DNA of 64,000 nt from Agelaius tricolor (GCA_023055355.1 JALJCS010000054.1:496001-560000); one strand, 5' to 3'; shown: positions 37,761 to 50,569, counted from the first letter of the stretch. Made by a program: numbers and translations. The notes: generated from the letters alone by a model not told the origin.

Positions 37761-38270
37761 GGTCTCTGATGGGCCGGGGGCGCCGTTTCCCCCTCGGGAT
37801 TTCAGTTTGGGGCTGGCGAGGTGGGAAGGCCTCAGGCCGAGGGTCATTAACAGCTGCGCTAATTGGGGCCGGCTCATTAAGGGCGGCCATGGGCAAATTC
37901 CCACTGCTGGCCCCGGAAATGGTGGGGGTTTGTGTGCCCGCCCTCATTAACCCGCCATCAGTAATTAATTAGCAATCGTTAATTGATACAGGGAATGCAG
38001 GCAGGGCCTTTGCTGATCCTCACTCCAGAGTGCTCAGGGAATCCCAGAATTCCCAAATTCCCACCGGAAATTCCCAAATTCCCAAATTCCCACTGCTGGC
38101 CCCGGAAATGGTGGGCGTTGTGTGCCCGCCCTCATTAACCGGCTATCAGTAATTAATTAGCAATCGTTAATTGATACAGGGAATGCAGGCAGGGCCTTTG
38201 CTGATCCTCACTCCAGAGTGCGCAGGGAATCCCAGAATTCCCAAATTCCCACCGGAAATTCCCAAATTCC
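37740..38270. other. Unique island with homeodomain-type motifs, partly duplicated
   Basis: A non-array stretch containing tcattaacagctgcgctaat, taattaattagcaatcgtta and several CTCATTAA sites. A 189-bp segment (37891-38079) is repeated at 38080-38268, as shown by ggccccggaaatggtggg at 37909 and 38098 and gaatgcaggcagggcctttg in both. It interrupts two minisatellites. Confidence 0.8.
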
Positions 38271-38795
38271 CACCTGGAATTCCCAGAATTCCCAAATTCC
38301 CACTGGAAATTCCCAGAATTCCCAAATTCCCACTGGGAATTCCCAAATTCCCACTGAGAATTCCCAAATTCCCACCGGGAATTCCCAAATTCCCTCCAGG
38401 AGTTCCCAAATTCCCACCAGGAGTTCCCAAATTCCCGAATTCCCACCAGGAATCCCCAGAATTCCCAAATTCCCACCAGGAATCCCCAGAATTCCTAAAT
38501 TCCCACCGGGAGTTCCCAAATTCCTAAATTCCCACCGGAATTCCCAAATTCCCACCTGGAATTCCCTCCAGGAATTCCCAAATTCCCACTGGAAATTCCC
38601 AGAATTTCCAAATTCCCACCAGGAATTCCCAAAATTCCCACCAGGAATTCCCAAATTCCCTCCAGGAATTCCCAAATTCCCACCGAGAATTCCCAAATTC
38701 ACAGAATTCCCAAATTCCCACCTGGAATTCTCAAATTCCCAAATTCCCACTGGGAATTCCCAGAATTCCCAAATTCCCAAACCCGGAGTTCCCAG
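38225..38795. repeat. AATTCCCAAATTCCCACC minisatellite
   Basis: About 20-bp units (ggaattcccaaattcccacc) repeated across roughly 570 bp, starting inside the second copy of the 189-bp duplication. EcoRI-like GAATTC sites recur in most units. Confidence 0.95.
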
Positions 38796-38889
38796 ATGTT
38801 TTTGGGGTTAAACCGGAGATTTCATCATTTAGGGCATTTAAAAAGGGGAAATGAGGAATTTTATGGGATTTCAAGGAGCTCTGGATGCT

Positions 38890-41640
38890 GAGGTTTGATG
38901 GATTGGGGTTTTTTGGAGGAATTGGGATTTTGATTAATTGGGATTTTTTTGAGGGATTGGGATTTTTTTGAGGGATTGGGGTTTTGTTGAGGGATTGGGG
39001 TTTTGATAGAATGGGGTTTTTTTGAGGGATTATGGGTTTTGTGGATGGATTGGGGTTTTGATGGATTGGGATTTTTTTGAGGGATTGTTTTGGGGTTTTT
39101 TTGAGGAAATGGGGTTTTGAGGGATTGGGGTTTTTTGATAGAAAGGGGTTTTTTTGGAGGGATTGGGGTTTTGATGAATTGGGTTTTTTGAGGAAATGGG
39201 GTTTTGATGAATTAGGTTTTTTTTGAGGGATTGGGGTTTTGATTAATTGGGGTTTTTGGTTTTTGAGGGAATGGGGTTTTAATGGATTGGGATTTTTTGG
39301 AGGGATTGGGTTTTTGATAGAATGGGGTTTTTAGGAGGGATTGGAGGTTTTATGAATGGGGTTTTGAAGGATTGGGTTTTTTGAGGAAATGGGGTTTGGA
39401 TGGATTGGGGTTTTTTTGGAGGGTTTGGGTTTTTTGGAGGAAATGGGGTTTTGATGAATGGGGTTTTGAGGAGGGATTGGGATTTTGATAGATTGGGGTT
39501 TTTTGGAGGTAATAGGATTTTGATAGATTGGGTTTTTTTGACAGTTTGGGGGTTTTTGGGTTTTGAGGGAATGGGGTTTTAATGAATTGGGGTTTTTTGG
39601 TGGATTGGTTTTTTTTTGCAGAGATTGGGGTTTTGATAGATTGGGGTCTTTTGAGGGAATAGGGTTTTGATAGAATGGGGTTTTTTTGAGGGATTATGGG
39701 TTTTGTGGATGGATTGGGGTTTTGATGGATTGGGATTTTTTTGAGGGATTGTTTTGGGGTTTTTTTGAGGAAATGGGGTTTTGAGGGATTGGGGTTTTTT
39801 TGATAGAAAGGGGTTTTTTGGAGGGTTTGGGGTTTTGATGGATTGGGGTTTTTGAGGAAATGGGGTTTTGAGTAATTGGGGGTTTTTCTTGAGGGATTGG
39901 GGTTTGGATGGATTGGGGTTTTGATGAATTGGCTGTTTTGGAGGAAATGGGGTTTTGATGAATTGGGTTTTTAGGAGGGATTGGGGTTTTAATGAATTGG
40001 GGTTTTTTTGATGGATTGGGGTTTTTTTGCAGAGATTGGGGTTTTGAGGATTGGGTTTTTTTGGATGGATTGGGGTTTTTTGAGGAAATAGGGTTTTGAG
40101 GGATTGGAGTTTTTTTGAGGGATGGGGATTTTGATGGATAGGGATTTTGATGAATTGGGATTTTTTTTGAGAGATTGGGTTTTTTTTTGAGGAAATGGGG
40201 TTTTGAGGGATTGGGTTTTTTTGGTTTTTGAGGGAATGGGGTTTTAATGGATTGGGGTTTTTTTGAGGGTTTATGGTTTTTTTGAGGGATTGGGGTTTTG
40301 ATGAATTGGCTCTTTTGGAGGAAATGGGGTTTTGATAGAATGGGGTTTTTAGGAGGGATTGGAGGTTTTATGAATGAGGTTTTGATGCATTGGGGTTTTT
40401 TGAGGGATTATGGTTTTTTTGGATGGATTGGGGTTTTTTGAGGGAATGGAGTTTTTATGAATTGGGTTTTTTTGATGGATTGGGGTTTTGTGGTGGATTG
40501 GGTTTTTTTGCAGAGATTGGGGTTTTGATGGAATGAAGTTTTTATGAAAAAATGGGGTTTAGATAGAATGGGGCTTTTTGGAAGGAATAGGATTTTGATG
40601 GATTGGGGGTTTTGAGGAAATGGGGTTTTGATAGAATGGGGTTTTTGCATGAAATGAGGGTTTTTTTGATGGAATGGGTTTTTGTTGGTTTGGGCTTTTT
40701 TGAGGAAATGGGGTTTTAAGGGATTGGGTTTTCTGGAGGGAGTGGGGTCTTGAAGGAATGGGGTTTTTTTAAGGAATGGGGTTTTTTTAAGGAATGGGGT
40801 TTTTTGATGGAATGAGGTTTTGATGGATTAGTTTGGGTTTTTTGATGGAATGGGGTTTTTGGAAGGAATGGGGTTTTGAAGCAGTGGGTTTTTTGAATGA
40901 ATGGGTTTTTGATGGAATGAGGTTTTGATGGATTAGTTTTGGGTTTTTTTGAAGGAATGGGGTTTTTTGACAGAATGGGGTTTCTTGAAGGAATGGGGTT
41001 TTTGGAAGGAATGGGTTTTTTTTAAGGGATGGGGTTTTTTGAAGCAATGGGGTTTTGGAAGGAATGAGGGTTTTGAAGGAATGGTGTTTTTTGACAGAAT
41101 GGGGTTTTTTGATGGAATGAGGTTTTGATGGATTAGTTTGGGTTTTTTTTGATGGATTGGGTTTTTGGAAAAAATGGGGTGTTTTTTAGGAATGGGTTTT
41201 TTTTGATGGATTAGTTTGGTTTTTTTGAAGGAATGGGGTTTTGAAGGAATGAGGTTTTTTTAAGGAATGGGGTTTTGAAGGAATGGGTTTTTTTGAAGCA
41301 ATGGGGTTTTTTAAAGGAATGGGGTTTTTTGATGGATTGGGTTTTTGGAAGGAATGGGGTTTTTTGAAGCAATGGGTTTTTTTGAAGAAATGGGGTTTTT
41401 TTGGAAGGAATGGGGTATGTTTTAGGAATGGGGTTTTTTTGAAGGAATGGGGTTTTGGAAGGAATGAGGGTTTGATGGATTAGTTTGGGGTTTTTTTGAA
41501 GGAATGGGGTTTTGGAAGGAATGAGGGTTTGATGGATTAGTTTGGGTTTTTTTTGATGGAATGAGGTTTTGATGGATTAGTTTGGGGTTTTGTGAATGAA
41601 TGGGGTTCCGATGGATTAGTTTGGGGTTTTTCATGGATTG
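38890..41640. repeat. GGATTGGGGTTTTGATG array, 2.7 kb
   Basis: Units of roughly 12-20 bp (gggattggggttttgatg, gaaggaatggggtttttt) with almost no C on the plus strand. A long block recurs at a spacing of 663 bp (tagaatgggg at 39008 and 39671 with the same flanking order), indicating higher-order duplication. No gene was seen. Confidence 0.95.
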
Positions 41641-41699
41641 AAGTTTGCTGGATTGGTGTTCATGCATTCTGGAATCCCTTCCCCTGGTTATTCCCCCCT

Positions 41700-42160
41700 C
41701 TCCATTCCCTCATTCCCCACCCTCCTCGGGAGCTCAGGAATTCCTTCCAGAGCGAGGCCGCAGAGTTGCAATCCCGCAATTGCTCGGAGCGGATCCGAGG
41801 GGCTCTGAGGGGCTGCAAACGCCGCAGTTTCTGCTCCGAGCACTCCCGGGCGCCTCCGTCCCTCCCGTTCCCCGCGCTCCCAAATCCCCCGGGCCCTGCC
41901 CGTACCCGCGGCCGGGGCGGTCCCGCTGAGCTCCCGCCGTGTCCGGCGCTGCTGTCCGGGCCACCAGCGTCGATCCCAGGCGGGAAATCACCGGGAATGC
42001 GCCGGGATTGAGCCGGGAGGACGGGGAAGGACGGGGGGAGGAGGAGGAGGAGGAGGAGGAGGAGGAAGGGAGGGGGGGAGGCTGCGGGGGCTGCGGTGCC
42101 GCGGTGCAGCCGAGCAGGGCGCAGGCTCCAGCGGCGGGTGGGTCCTAGCGCCCGATGGAG
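41700..42160 (+). promoter_or_regulatory. Orphan CpG island with a donor-like site
   Basis: A 450-bp CpG-rich, non-repetitive block inside the arrays, with an AGG tract (42034-42070) and a possible donor near 42139 (CGGCG|GGTGGGT). It has the look of a promoter and non-coding first exon. No coding exon could be linked to it; it might be an alternative DCTN1 promoter or belong to a non-coding transcript. Confidence 0.45.
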
Positions 42161-42169
42161 CTCCGAGAG

Positions 42170-44850
42170 GGGGAGGAATTGGGGAAAAAAATTGGGGAAA
42201 ATTGGGGGAACAATCGGGGAAATATCGGGAAAAAATATCGGGGAAAAATCGGGGAAAAATCAGGAAAAAATAGGGAAAAATTGGGGGGAAAAATCGGGAA
42301 AATCAGGAAAAATCGGGAAAAAAATTGGGAACAAATCGGGGAAAATATCGGGAAAATTGGGGGGAAATTGGGAAAAAATCAGGAAAAAATCGGAAAAAAA
42401 TTGGAAAAAAAAAGGGAAAAATTGCGAAAAATCAGGAAAAAACCGGAAAAAAAAAAAAACCGGGAAAAATCAGAAAAAAAAAAAATCGGGGAAAAATTGG
42501 GAAAAAATCGGGGGAAACATAAATCGGGAAAAAAATCGGGGAAAATCAGGGAAAAAATCGGAAAAATCGGGGAAAAATCAGGAAAAAAATCGGGAAAAAA
42601 ATCGGAGAAAAATCGGGAAAAAACTGGGGAAAAATCGAGAAAGAACAGGAAAAACCGGGGAAAAAAGATCGGGGAAAATATCGGGGAAAATCGGGAAAAA
42701 ATCGGGGAAAAATATCGGGGAAAAATCGGGGAAAAATCAGGAAAAATAGGGAAAAAATATCGGGGGAAAATCGGGGGAAAATCGGGGAAAATTGGGGAAA
42801 ATTGGGGAAAAATAGAAAAAAAATCGGGGGAAAATTCAGGAAAAAATAGGAAAAAAATATCAGGGAAAAATCGAGGGGAAAATCGGGAAAAAATCGGAAA
42901 AATTGGGGAAAAAATTGGGGAAAATCGGGGAAAAGATCGGGAAAAATCAGGAAAAAATCGGAAAAAAATCGGAAAAAAAAAGGGAAAAATTGCGAAAAAT
43001 CAGGAAAAAACCGGAAAAAAAAACCCGGGAAAAATCAGAAAAAAAAAAAAAATCGGGGAAAAATTGGGAAAAAATCGGGGGAAACATAAATCGGGAAAAA
43101 AATCGGGGAAAATCAGGGAAAAAATCGGAAAAATCGGGGAAAAATCAGGAAAAAAATCGGGAAAAAAATCGGAGAAAATTCGGGAAAAAACTGGGGAAAA
43201 ATCGAGAAAGAACAGGAAAAACCGGGGAAAAACCGGGGGAAAAAGATTGGGGAAAAAAGATCGGGGAAAATATCGGGGAAAAATCGGGGAAAAATCAGGA
43301 AAAATAGGGAAAAAATATCGGGGGAAAATCGAGGGAAAATCGGGGAAAATTGGGGAAAAATAGAAAAAAAATCGGGGGAAAATTCAGGAAAAAATAGGAA
43401 AAAAATATCAGGGAAAAATCGAGGGGAAAATCGGGAAAAAATCGGAAAAATTGGGGAAAAAATTGGGGAAAATCGGGGAAAAGATCGGGAAAAATCAGGA
43501 AAAAATCGGGAAAAAATCGGGGGAAATTGGGAAAAATTGGAAAAAAATCGGAAGAAAATCAGGAAAAAATCAGGAAAAAACCAGGGGAAAAAAAGCGGGA
43601 AAAATCGGGAAAAAATAGGAAAAAATATCAGGGGAAAATCGGGAAAATTGGGGGAAAAGCGGGGAAAAATTGGGGAAAAAAGCGGGGAAAAGCAGGGGAA
43701 ATCGGGAAAAATAGGAAAAAAAATCAGGGAAAAATCGGGGAAAATCGGGAAAAAAATGGAAAAATTGGGAAAAAATTGGGGGAAAAGATCGGGAAAAAAT
43801 CGGGGAAAATCGGGAAAAAATTGGGTAAAAAGGGGAAAATGGGGGGAAAATCGGGAAAAGATCGGAAAAAATCAGGAAAAAATCGGGGGAAAATCGGGGA
43901 AAAAATGGGAAAAAGATTGGGAAAAATCGGAAAAAAATTGGGGAAAAAGGGAAAAAGATCGGGGAAAATTGGAAAAAATCAGGAAAAAATTGGAAAAAAT
44001 CGGGGAAAATCGGGAAAAAAGGGAAACAAATCAGGAAAAGCTTGGGAAAAAAGTCAGAAAAAATCGGGGGAAAAATCAGGGAAAAATCGGGAAAATATCG
44101 GGAAAATTTGGAAAAAAACCGGGGCAAAATCGGGGAAAAAATCGGGAAAAAATCAGGGAAAATCGGGAAAAAATCAGGGAAAAATACGGGAAAGAAATGG
44201 GAAGAAATTGGGAAGAATTTGGAAAAAATTGGGGAAAAAATTGGATAAAAAATCGGGGAAAATTGGGGAAAAAAATCAGGTAAAAATCGGGAAAAAATCA
44301 GAAAAAATCAGGGGAAAAATGAGGGAAAAATCAGGAAAATATCGGGAAAATTTGGAAAAAAAACGGGGCAAAATCGGGGAAAAAATCGGGAAAAAGTCAG
44401 AAAAAATTCGGGGAAAATCAGAAAAGAAAATCGGGAAAAAACTGGGAAAAAAATCGAGAAAAAACCAGGAAAAACATCGGGAAAAACCGGGAAAAAAATC
44501 GGGGGAAAAAGATCGGGGAAAATTGGGAAAAATCGGAAAAAAATTGGAAGAAAAATCGGGAAAAATCAGGAAAAAGTCGAAAAAAATCAGGAAAAAATTG
44601 GAAAAAAATTGGGGAAAAAATGGGGGAAAAATCAGAAAAAAGATCTGGAAAATTGGGAAAAAAAAACGGGGCAAAATCAGGGGAAAAATTGGGAAAAATC
44701 AGGAAAAAGTCAGAAAAAAACGGGGGGAAAATCGGGGAAAAAATCAGGGAAAATCAGGAAAAAATCAGGAAAAAATCGGGAAAAATCAGGAAAAAATTGG
44801 GAAAAAAATCGGGAAAAATCAGGAAAAAATTGGGAAAATTCAGGAAAACC
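42170..44850. repeat. Purine-rich ATCGGGAAAAA array, 2.7 kb
   Basis: About 11-bp units (atcgggaaaaa, atcaggaaaaa, ttggggaaaaa). Over 90 percent of bases look to be purine or isolated TC/TT. Because T is always followed by C, T or GG, stop codons are nearly absent, producing long artefactual Lys/Gly/Ile frames in all three plus frames. A block with gggggaaacataaatcggg recurs about 567 bp apart (42514 and 43081). Confidence 0.95.
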
Positions 44851-45095
44851 CCCCTTGTGGTTCTGTGCAGCAGGGACAGGGTGAGAGGGAGCAGAGTTAA
44901 GTTGTTGTTTTTATTTTTTGGCTGGAATGGGTTTGTTGTGCCTGGGCAATAATCAGCGCTGGTTTGTGCTTCTGGGGTGAATTTTGTGGCTGGGTAGGAT
45001 CAGTGTTGGTTTGATGGTGTTGGAAAGGGGAAAAATCCCTTTATTCTGGGATTTTGTACTAAATCTCATTGGTCAGTGAATGTAAACAGCAATTT
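44851..45095. other. Short unique spacer between arrays
   Basis: Unique sequence with an acceptor-like ttctgtgcag followed closely by a donor-like acaggGTGAGAG. No supported exon. Confidence 0.5.
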
Positions 45096-47095
45096 TGTAT
45101 GAATGCATTGAAGGAATTTCAGTGGATTGAATGAATTTCAGTGAATTTAAACACCAATTTATTTTGAATTAATTTAATGAGTTTCAGTGAGTTTAAACAC
45201 CAATTTCTTATAAATTAATTTCAGTGAGTTTCAATGAATTCAATGAATTTCAGTGAATTTAAACACCAATTTCTTAGGAATTAATTTCAGTGAATTTCAG
45301 TGAATTTCAATGAATTTCATGTATTTCAATGAATTTAAACACCAATTTTTTATGGATGGATTTCAGTGAATTTCATGGAATTTTATTCAATTAATGAATT
45401 CAATGAATTTTATTCAATTAATTTCAGTGAATTTTAATGAATTTTATTCAATGAATTTCAGTGAATTTCAAGGAATTTAAAGGAATTTAATGAATTTCAA
45501 GGAATTTCAATGAATTTTAATGAATTTTATTCAATGAATTTCAGTGAATTTCAATGAATTTTATTCAATGAATTTCAGTGAATTTAATGAATTTCAATGA
45601 ATTTTATTCAATGAATTTCAATGAATTTTATTCAATTAATTCAATGAATTTCAGTGAATTTCAGTGAATTTTATTCAATGAATTTCAATGAATTTAAACA
45701 CCAATTTCTTATGAATTAATTTAATGAATTTCAGCGAATTTCATGAATTTCAGTGAATTTCAATGAATTTTATTCCATGTATTTCAGTGAATTTCAGTGA
45801 ATTTCAATGAATTTTATTCAGTGAATCTCAATGAATTTCAGTGAATTTCAGTGAATTTTAATGAATTTTATTCCGTGAATTTCAGTCAATTTTAATGAAG
45901 TTTATTCCATGAATCTCAATGAATTTCAGTCAATTACAGTGAATTTTAATGAATCTCAATGAATTTCAGTGAATTTCAATGAATTTTATTCCAAGAATTT
46001 CAGTGAGTTTCAGTGAATTTCAATGAATTTTATTCCATGAATCTCAATGAATTTCAGTGAATTTCAATGAATTTTATTCCATGAATTTTAGTGAATTTTA
46101 ATGAATTTTATTCTATGAATTTCAGTGAATTTCAGTCAATTTCAATGAATTTTATTCCATGAATCTCAATTAATTTCAGTCAATTTTAATGAATTTTATT
46201 CCATGAATTTCAATGAATTTCAGTGAATTCCAATGAATTTCAATGAATTTAATGAATTTCAGTGAATTTGAATGAATTTTATTCAATTAATTCAATGAAT
46301 TTCTGTGAATTTTAGTGAATTTTAATGAATTTTATTCAATGAATTTCAATGAATTTAAACACCAATTTCTTATGAGTTAATTTAATGAATTTCAGCGAAT
46401 TTCATGAATTTTAATGAATTTTATTCAGTGAATTTCAGTGAATTTTAATGAATTTTATTCCATGAATTTCAGTGAATTTTAATGAATTTTAAGGAATTTT
46501 ATTCCATGAATTTCAATGAATTTTATTCAGTGAATTTCAGTGAATTTCAGTGAATTTTAATGAATTTTATTCCATGAATTTCAGTGAATTTTAATGAATT
46601 TTAAGGAATTTTATTCCATGAATTTCAATGAATTTTAATGAATTTTAAGGAATTTTATTCCATGAATTTTAATGAATTTTATTCAGTGAATTTCAGTGAA
46701 TTACAGTGAATTTTAATGAATTTTATTCCATGAATTTTAGTGAATTTTAATGAATTTTATTCCATGAATCTCAATGAATTTCAGTGAATTTCAATGAATT
46801 TTATTCCATGTATTTCAGTGAATTTCAATGGATTTTATTCCATGTATTTCAGTGAATTTCAGTGAATTTCAGTCAATTTTAATGAATTTTATTCCATGAA
46901 TTTCAATGAATTCAATGAATTTTAGTGAATTTTAATGAATTTTATTCCATGAATCTCAATGAATTTCAGTGAATTTCAATGAATTTTATTCCATGTATTT
47001 CAGTGAATTTCAATGAATTTCAGTGAATTTCAATGGATTTTATTCCATGTATTTCAGTGAATTTCAGTGAATTTCAGTGAATTTCATTCCATGAA
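45096..47095. repeat. AT-rich GAATTTCAATGAATTTTATT array, 2 kb
   Basis: 11-bp-based units (tgaatttcagtgaatttt) with periodic ttattccatgaatt, plus an occasional aaacaccaatttcttatg insert near 45130-45720 and 46345. It is sharply lower in GC than anything else in the window. Confidence 0.95.
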
Positions 47096-48289
47096 TTCCA
47101 GCCCATCCCAATCCACGCTCCCATCCGGTTTCCGGTTTCCGGGTGGGATCCCCGGTGCCCGTTCAGGATTAACCCTTTGCTAACCAGCTCCCTGTGACCC
47201 CTTTCCCACGTGCACAATGACAAAGATGAGAATTCTCCCTCCTCCTTTTCTCTGCTTTTCCTCCCATCTTCTCCAGCAGATCCTGGCTCAGAGCTCTGTG
47301 TGTGTGTGTGTGTTCAGAGGATCTGTCATTCCCACAGAATGTGCCAGCTCTGGGTTGCATTTTTGGGAAAATTCCTTCATGGAAAAAGCTCCTCCAGCCC
47401 AATTCCTCATCCCTGGGGCATTGAGCAGCCCTGGGCATGTGGCATTTGGGGACATCCCGAGTGGTGGCATTGCCAGGGCTGGGCGTGCCTGGCCTCCATG
47501 CTCCCTGAGGAGCTTTCACCTTAAGGCACCCCACGATTCCATGGGAATTGCTGGGACATCCCAGTGGTGCCACAGTGTCCCCTCCTGCCTGGCTGGCCTC
47601 ATTTTGGGGCTGCATGTCCCCAAATCGTGTGGCCAAACCTTGGGGACACGGGGGACAGGAGCCAGGGCATGGCTTCCCCTGGCCAAGGGGACATCGGGGT
47701 GCAGTGCCCAGGGCCAGGATGGAGCTTGGGCCTTGGTGCCACCCGGGACAGGGGCAGGTGGCCCTGCCATGGCAGGGGTGGCACTGGGTGACCTTTGAGG
47801 TCCCCTCCACCCCAAACCATTCCATGATTCCTGAGTTCTGGTTTCCCTCCACACAGGGACTTTTGGGGTCCCCTGGGAGTGTTCAGGGCTTGGAGAGGAA
47901 TTTAAAAAATTCTCCAACTCACTTTGGGTTTATTTTCACTCATTAAAGACCAAACCCCAAATGTTAGTTTAGGATTTCTCTTCTGAAAAACCCAACCCCA
48001 AAATCAGCTTTGTGGAGGAATTTCACCAGGAGATGTGTAAAAAAAATTATATAAAACCCCAAAAAGGGGGAATTCTGCTCCTGCTGGATAAACAGGGGGA
48101 GTCTGTGAAGGTTTTTAACCTCCCTCCTCCTGGGGTTCCCTGGGCTGGGGCTGGCGTGGATCCCAGATCCCAGGAAAGGCTGGATGAGGAGGGGGCATCA
48201 TTCTGGAATTCTCTGGGCTGATGGGTTCCACACAGGGTCTGGGCAGCAGGAAACCCCTGGGGACCCTGCAGAGCCATGGGGGGGGCTCT
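47096..48289. other. Unique stretch with a CR1 fragment, no gene seen
   Basis: Moderate-GC sequence with a short GT microsatellite near 47297-47312. No exon with convincing coding character or splice context was recognised. Confidence 0.5.
47690..47835 (+). mobile_element. CR1 LINE 3'-end fragment
   Basis: Tail landmarks ccatggcaggggtggcactg, gacctttgaggtcccctc and caaaccattccatgattcc mark a truncated CR1 3' end in plus orientation. Confidence 0.7.
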
Positions 48290-49415
48290 GGGCAGGATCC
48301 ATGGCTGGGCACTGCCATGGGTGGCACTGGGAATCCCTGAGAGTGGCACTGGGAATCACTGGGAGTGGCGTGGGTGGCACTGGGAGTCCCTGGGAATGGA
48401 GTGGGTGGCACTGGGAAACCCTGAGAATGCCATGGATGGCACTAGGAGTTCCTGGGACTGCAGTGGGTGGCACTGGGAGTCCCTGAGTGTGGCATGGGTG
48501 GCACTGGGAGTGCAGTGGGTGGTGCTGGGAATCCCTGAGAATGCCATGGGTGGCACTGGGAGTCCCTGGGAGTGCAGTGGGTGGCACTGGGAAACCTTGA
48601 GAGTGGCACTGAGAGTCCCTGAGAGTGGCATGGGTGGCACTGGGAGTCCCTGGAGGGGGAGTGGGTGGCACTGGGAGTGGCATGGGTGGCACTGGGAATC
48701 CCTGAGAGTGGCATGGGTGGCACTGGGAATCCCTGAGAGTGGCATGGGTGGCACTGGGAATCCCTGAGAGTGGCAGGAATGGCACTGGGAGTCCTGGGAG
48801 TGACATGGGTGGCACTGAGAGTCCCTGAGAGTGGCATGGGTGGCACTGGGAATCTCTGGGAGTGGAGTGGCTGGCACTGGGAATGGCAGGAGTGGCACTG
48901 GGAGTCCCTGAGAGTGGCATGGGTGGCACTGGGAATCTCTGGGAGTGGAGTGGCTGGCACTGAGAGTGGCAGGAGTGGCACTGGGAGTCCCTGGGGGTGG
49001 CATGAGTGGCACTGGGAATGGCAGGAGTGGCACTGGGAGTCCCTGGGGGTGACATGGGTGGCACTGGGAATCTGTGGCAGTGACATGGGTGGCACTGGGG
49101 GTGGCATAGGTGGGGCACTGAGAACCCCTGGAAGTGGCACTGGGGGTCCCTGGGGGTGCCATGGGTGGCACTGGGGGTCCCTGGGGGTGCCATGGGTGGC
49201 ACTGGGGTCCCTGGGGGTGCCATGGGTGGCACTGGGGGTGCCATGGGTGGCACTGGGGGTCCCTGGGGGTGCCATGGGTGGCACTGGGGTCCCTGGGGGT
49301 GCCATGGGTGGCACTGGGGGTGCCATGGGTGGCACTGGGGGTCCCTGGGGGTGCCATGGGTGGCACTGGGGGTCCCTGGGGGTGCCATGGGTGGCACTGG
49401 GGGTCCCTGGGCTCT
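48290..49415. repeat. GGCATGGGTGGCACTGGGA minisatellite, 1.1 kb
   Basis: Units of about 33-36 bp containing gtggcatgggtggcactggg and agtccctgagagtg, shifting to a more homogeneous gggggtgccatgggtggcac form after 49140. Long open frames on both strands are compositional. Confidence 0.95.
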
Positions 49416-50569
49416 GTCACCCTTGGTGCTTCCTCCCAGAAGAGCCTGAATGGCCCCAGTCCCAGCCAGGTGTGTCCCTGAGGATGCTCTGGGCTGCTCC
49501 CCCTGGTGTCCCCCCCATGTCCCCCCGTGTCCCCCCGGTGTCCCTGAGCAGCACTGGGAGCCCCTGGTGTCCCTGGTGTCCCTGCCATGGGACCCTTGTC
49601 CCTGTGCCAGGCCCATCCCTGCTCGGAGCAGCAGGAAATTGAAAATTCAGATTTCCTTTGGGTTTCTCTGGGAATGTGGGAAAGGCTCAGGGAGGTTCAT
49701 TTATCCTGGGGTGTTTTTCCTCCTCACATGGCACTGCCTGAGTTTGGGGGGAAATTTGGGATTTTTCCTCTTTGTACAGAGAACTTTGAGCCCCAAATCC
49801 CCAGCTTGTGGCAGGGGTGGAGCAGCCGAGCCCTGTTGGAGGTTGGGGCGTTCCTGAGAGCTCGGGATCATCTCCCAGAGCTGTAATGACCAAAATTTCC
49901 CATATCCCCTTAATCCCCCCCTCCTGTCCCACCTCAGCTTCTCCTTCAAGCTCAGGATCCTTTTGGGTCTTTCCCAGCTCAGGATTTTCCAGGGTTTTTT
50001 TTCCCTCAGGGTTTGATTTTCATCCCAAATCCAGGCAGGAAATAAAGCAGGAGGTGGGCAGTGGTGCCTGTGACTTTGCTCTGTTGAGAAATGGAATAGC
50101 TGGGACTCAAAAAGCCTTTGCTAACTTCAAGAATTCCATGATTTTATTCTGGAATTCCATGATTTTCAACACAGGGAAGCCCCTGGATCACTGGAAATAT
50201 TCCAGGCCAGGTTTGGAGCAGCCTGGGACAGTGGGAGATGTCCCTGCCCATGGCAGGGGTGGCACTGGTGGCCTTTGATGTCCCTGCCACCCCAAACCAC
50301 CCCCTGATCCTATAAAATTGTGTGGGAAAAACAATTCCTTGTGCTTTAGTTTAACGTGGAAATCTCCATTTTCTTTTCCAATGAACAACTGTTCTTGTGC
50401 TCCAGCTGGAGCAAACTCTGGGGTTTTCCTGCTTTGGGGTTGTCCTGCAGTGCCCAGAGCCCTGTGGGGACAGCAGTGAGGAATTGCCATGATCTGGGGG
50501 GTGGCACTCTGGATTCCTGCTGGAATTCCAGGCTGGAATTTCCTGGTTTTCCTTGCACTTAGGGGAGGC
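49416..50569. other. Unique stretch without recognised gene
   Basis: Holds a CR1 fragment at about 50165-50320 (gagcagcctgggacagtggg, gtccctgcccatggcagg) and otherwise unremarkable sequence. Confidence 0.5.

Noticed and set aside
42155..44900. Long Lys/Gly/Ile/Glu-rich open reading frames of about 400-457 residues
   Set aside because: They arise because the 11-bp purine unit has no stop codons in any plus frame; three frames are open over the same DNA and there is no start context, splice structure or family resemblance.
48198..49642. Frames of 290-472 residues through the GGCACTGGG array
   Set aside because: Pure minisatellite translation on both strands with no conserved domain.
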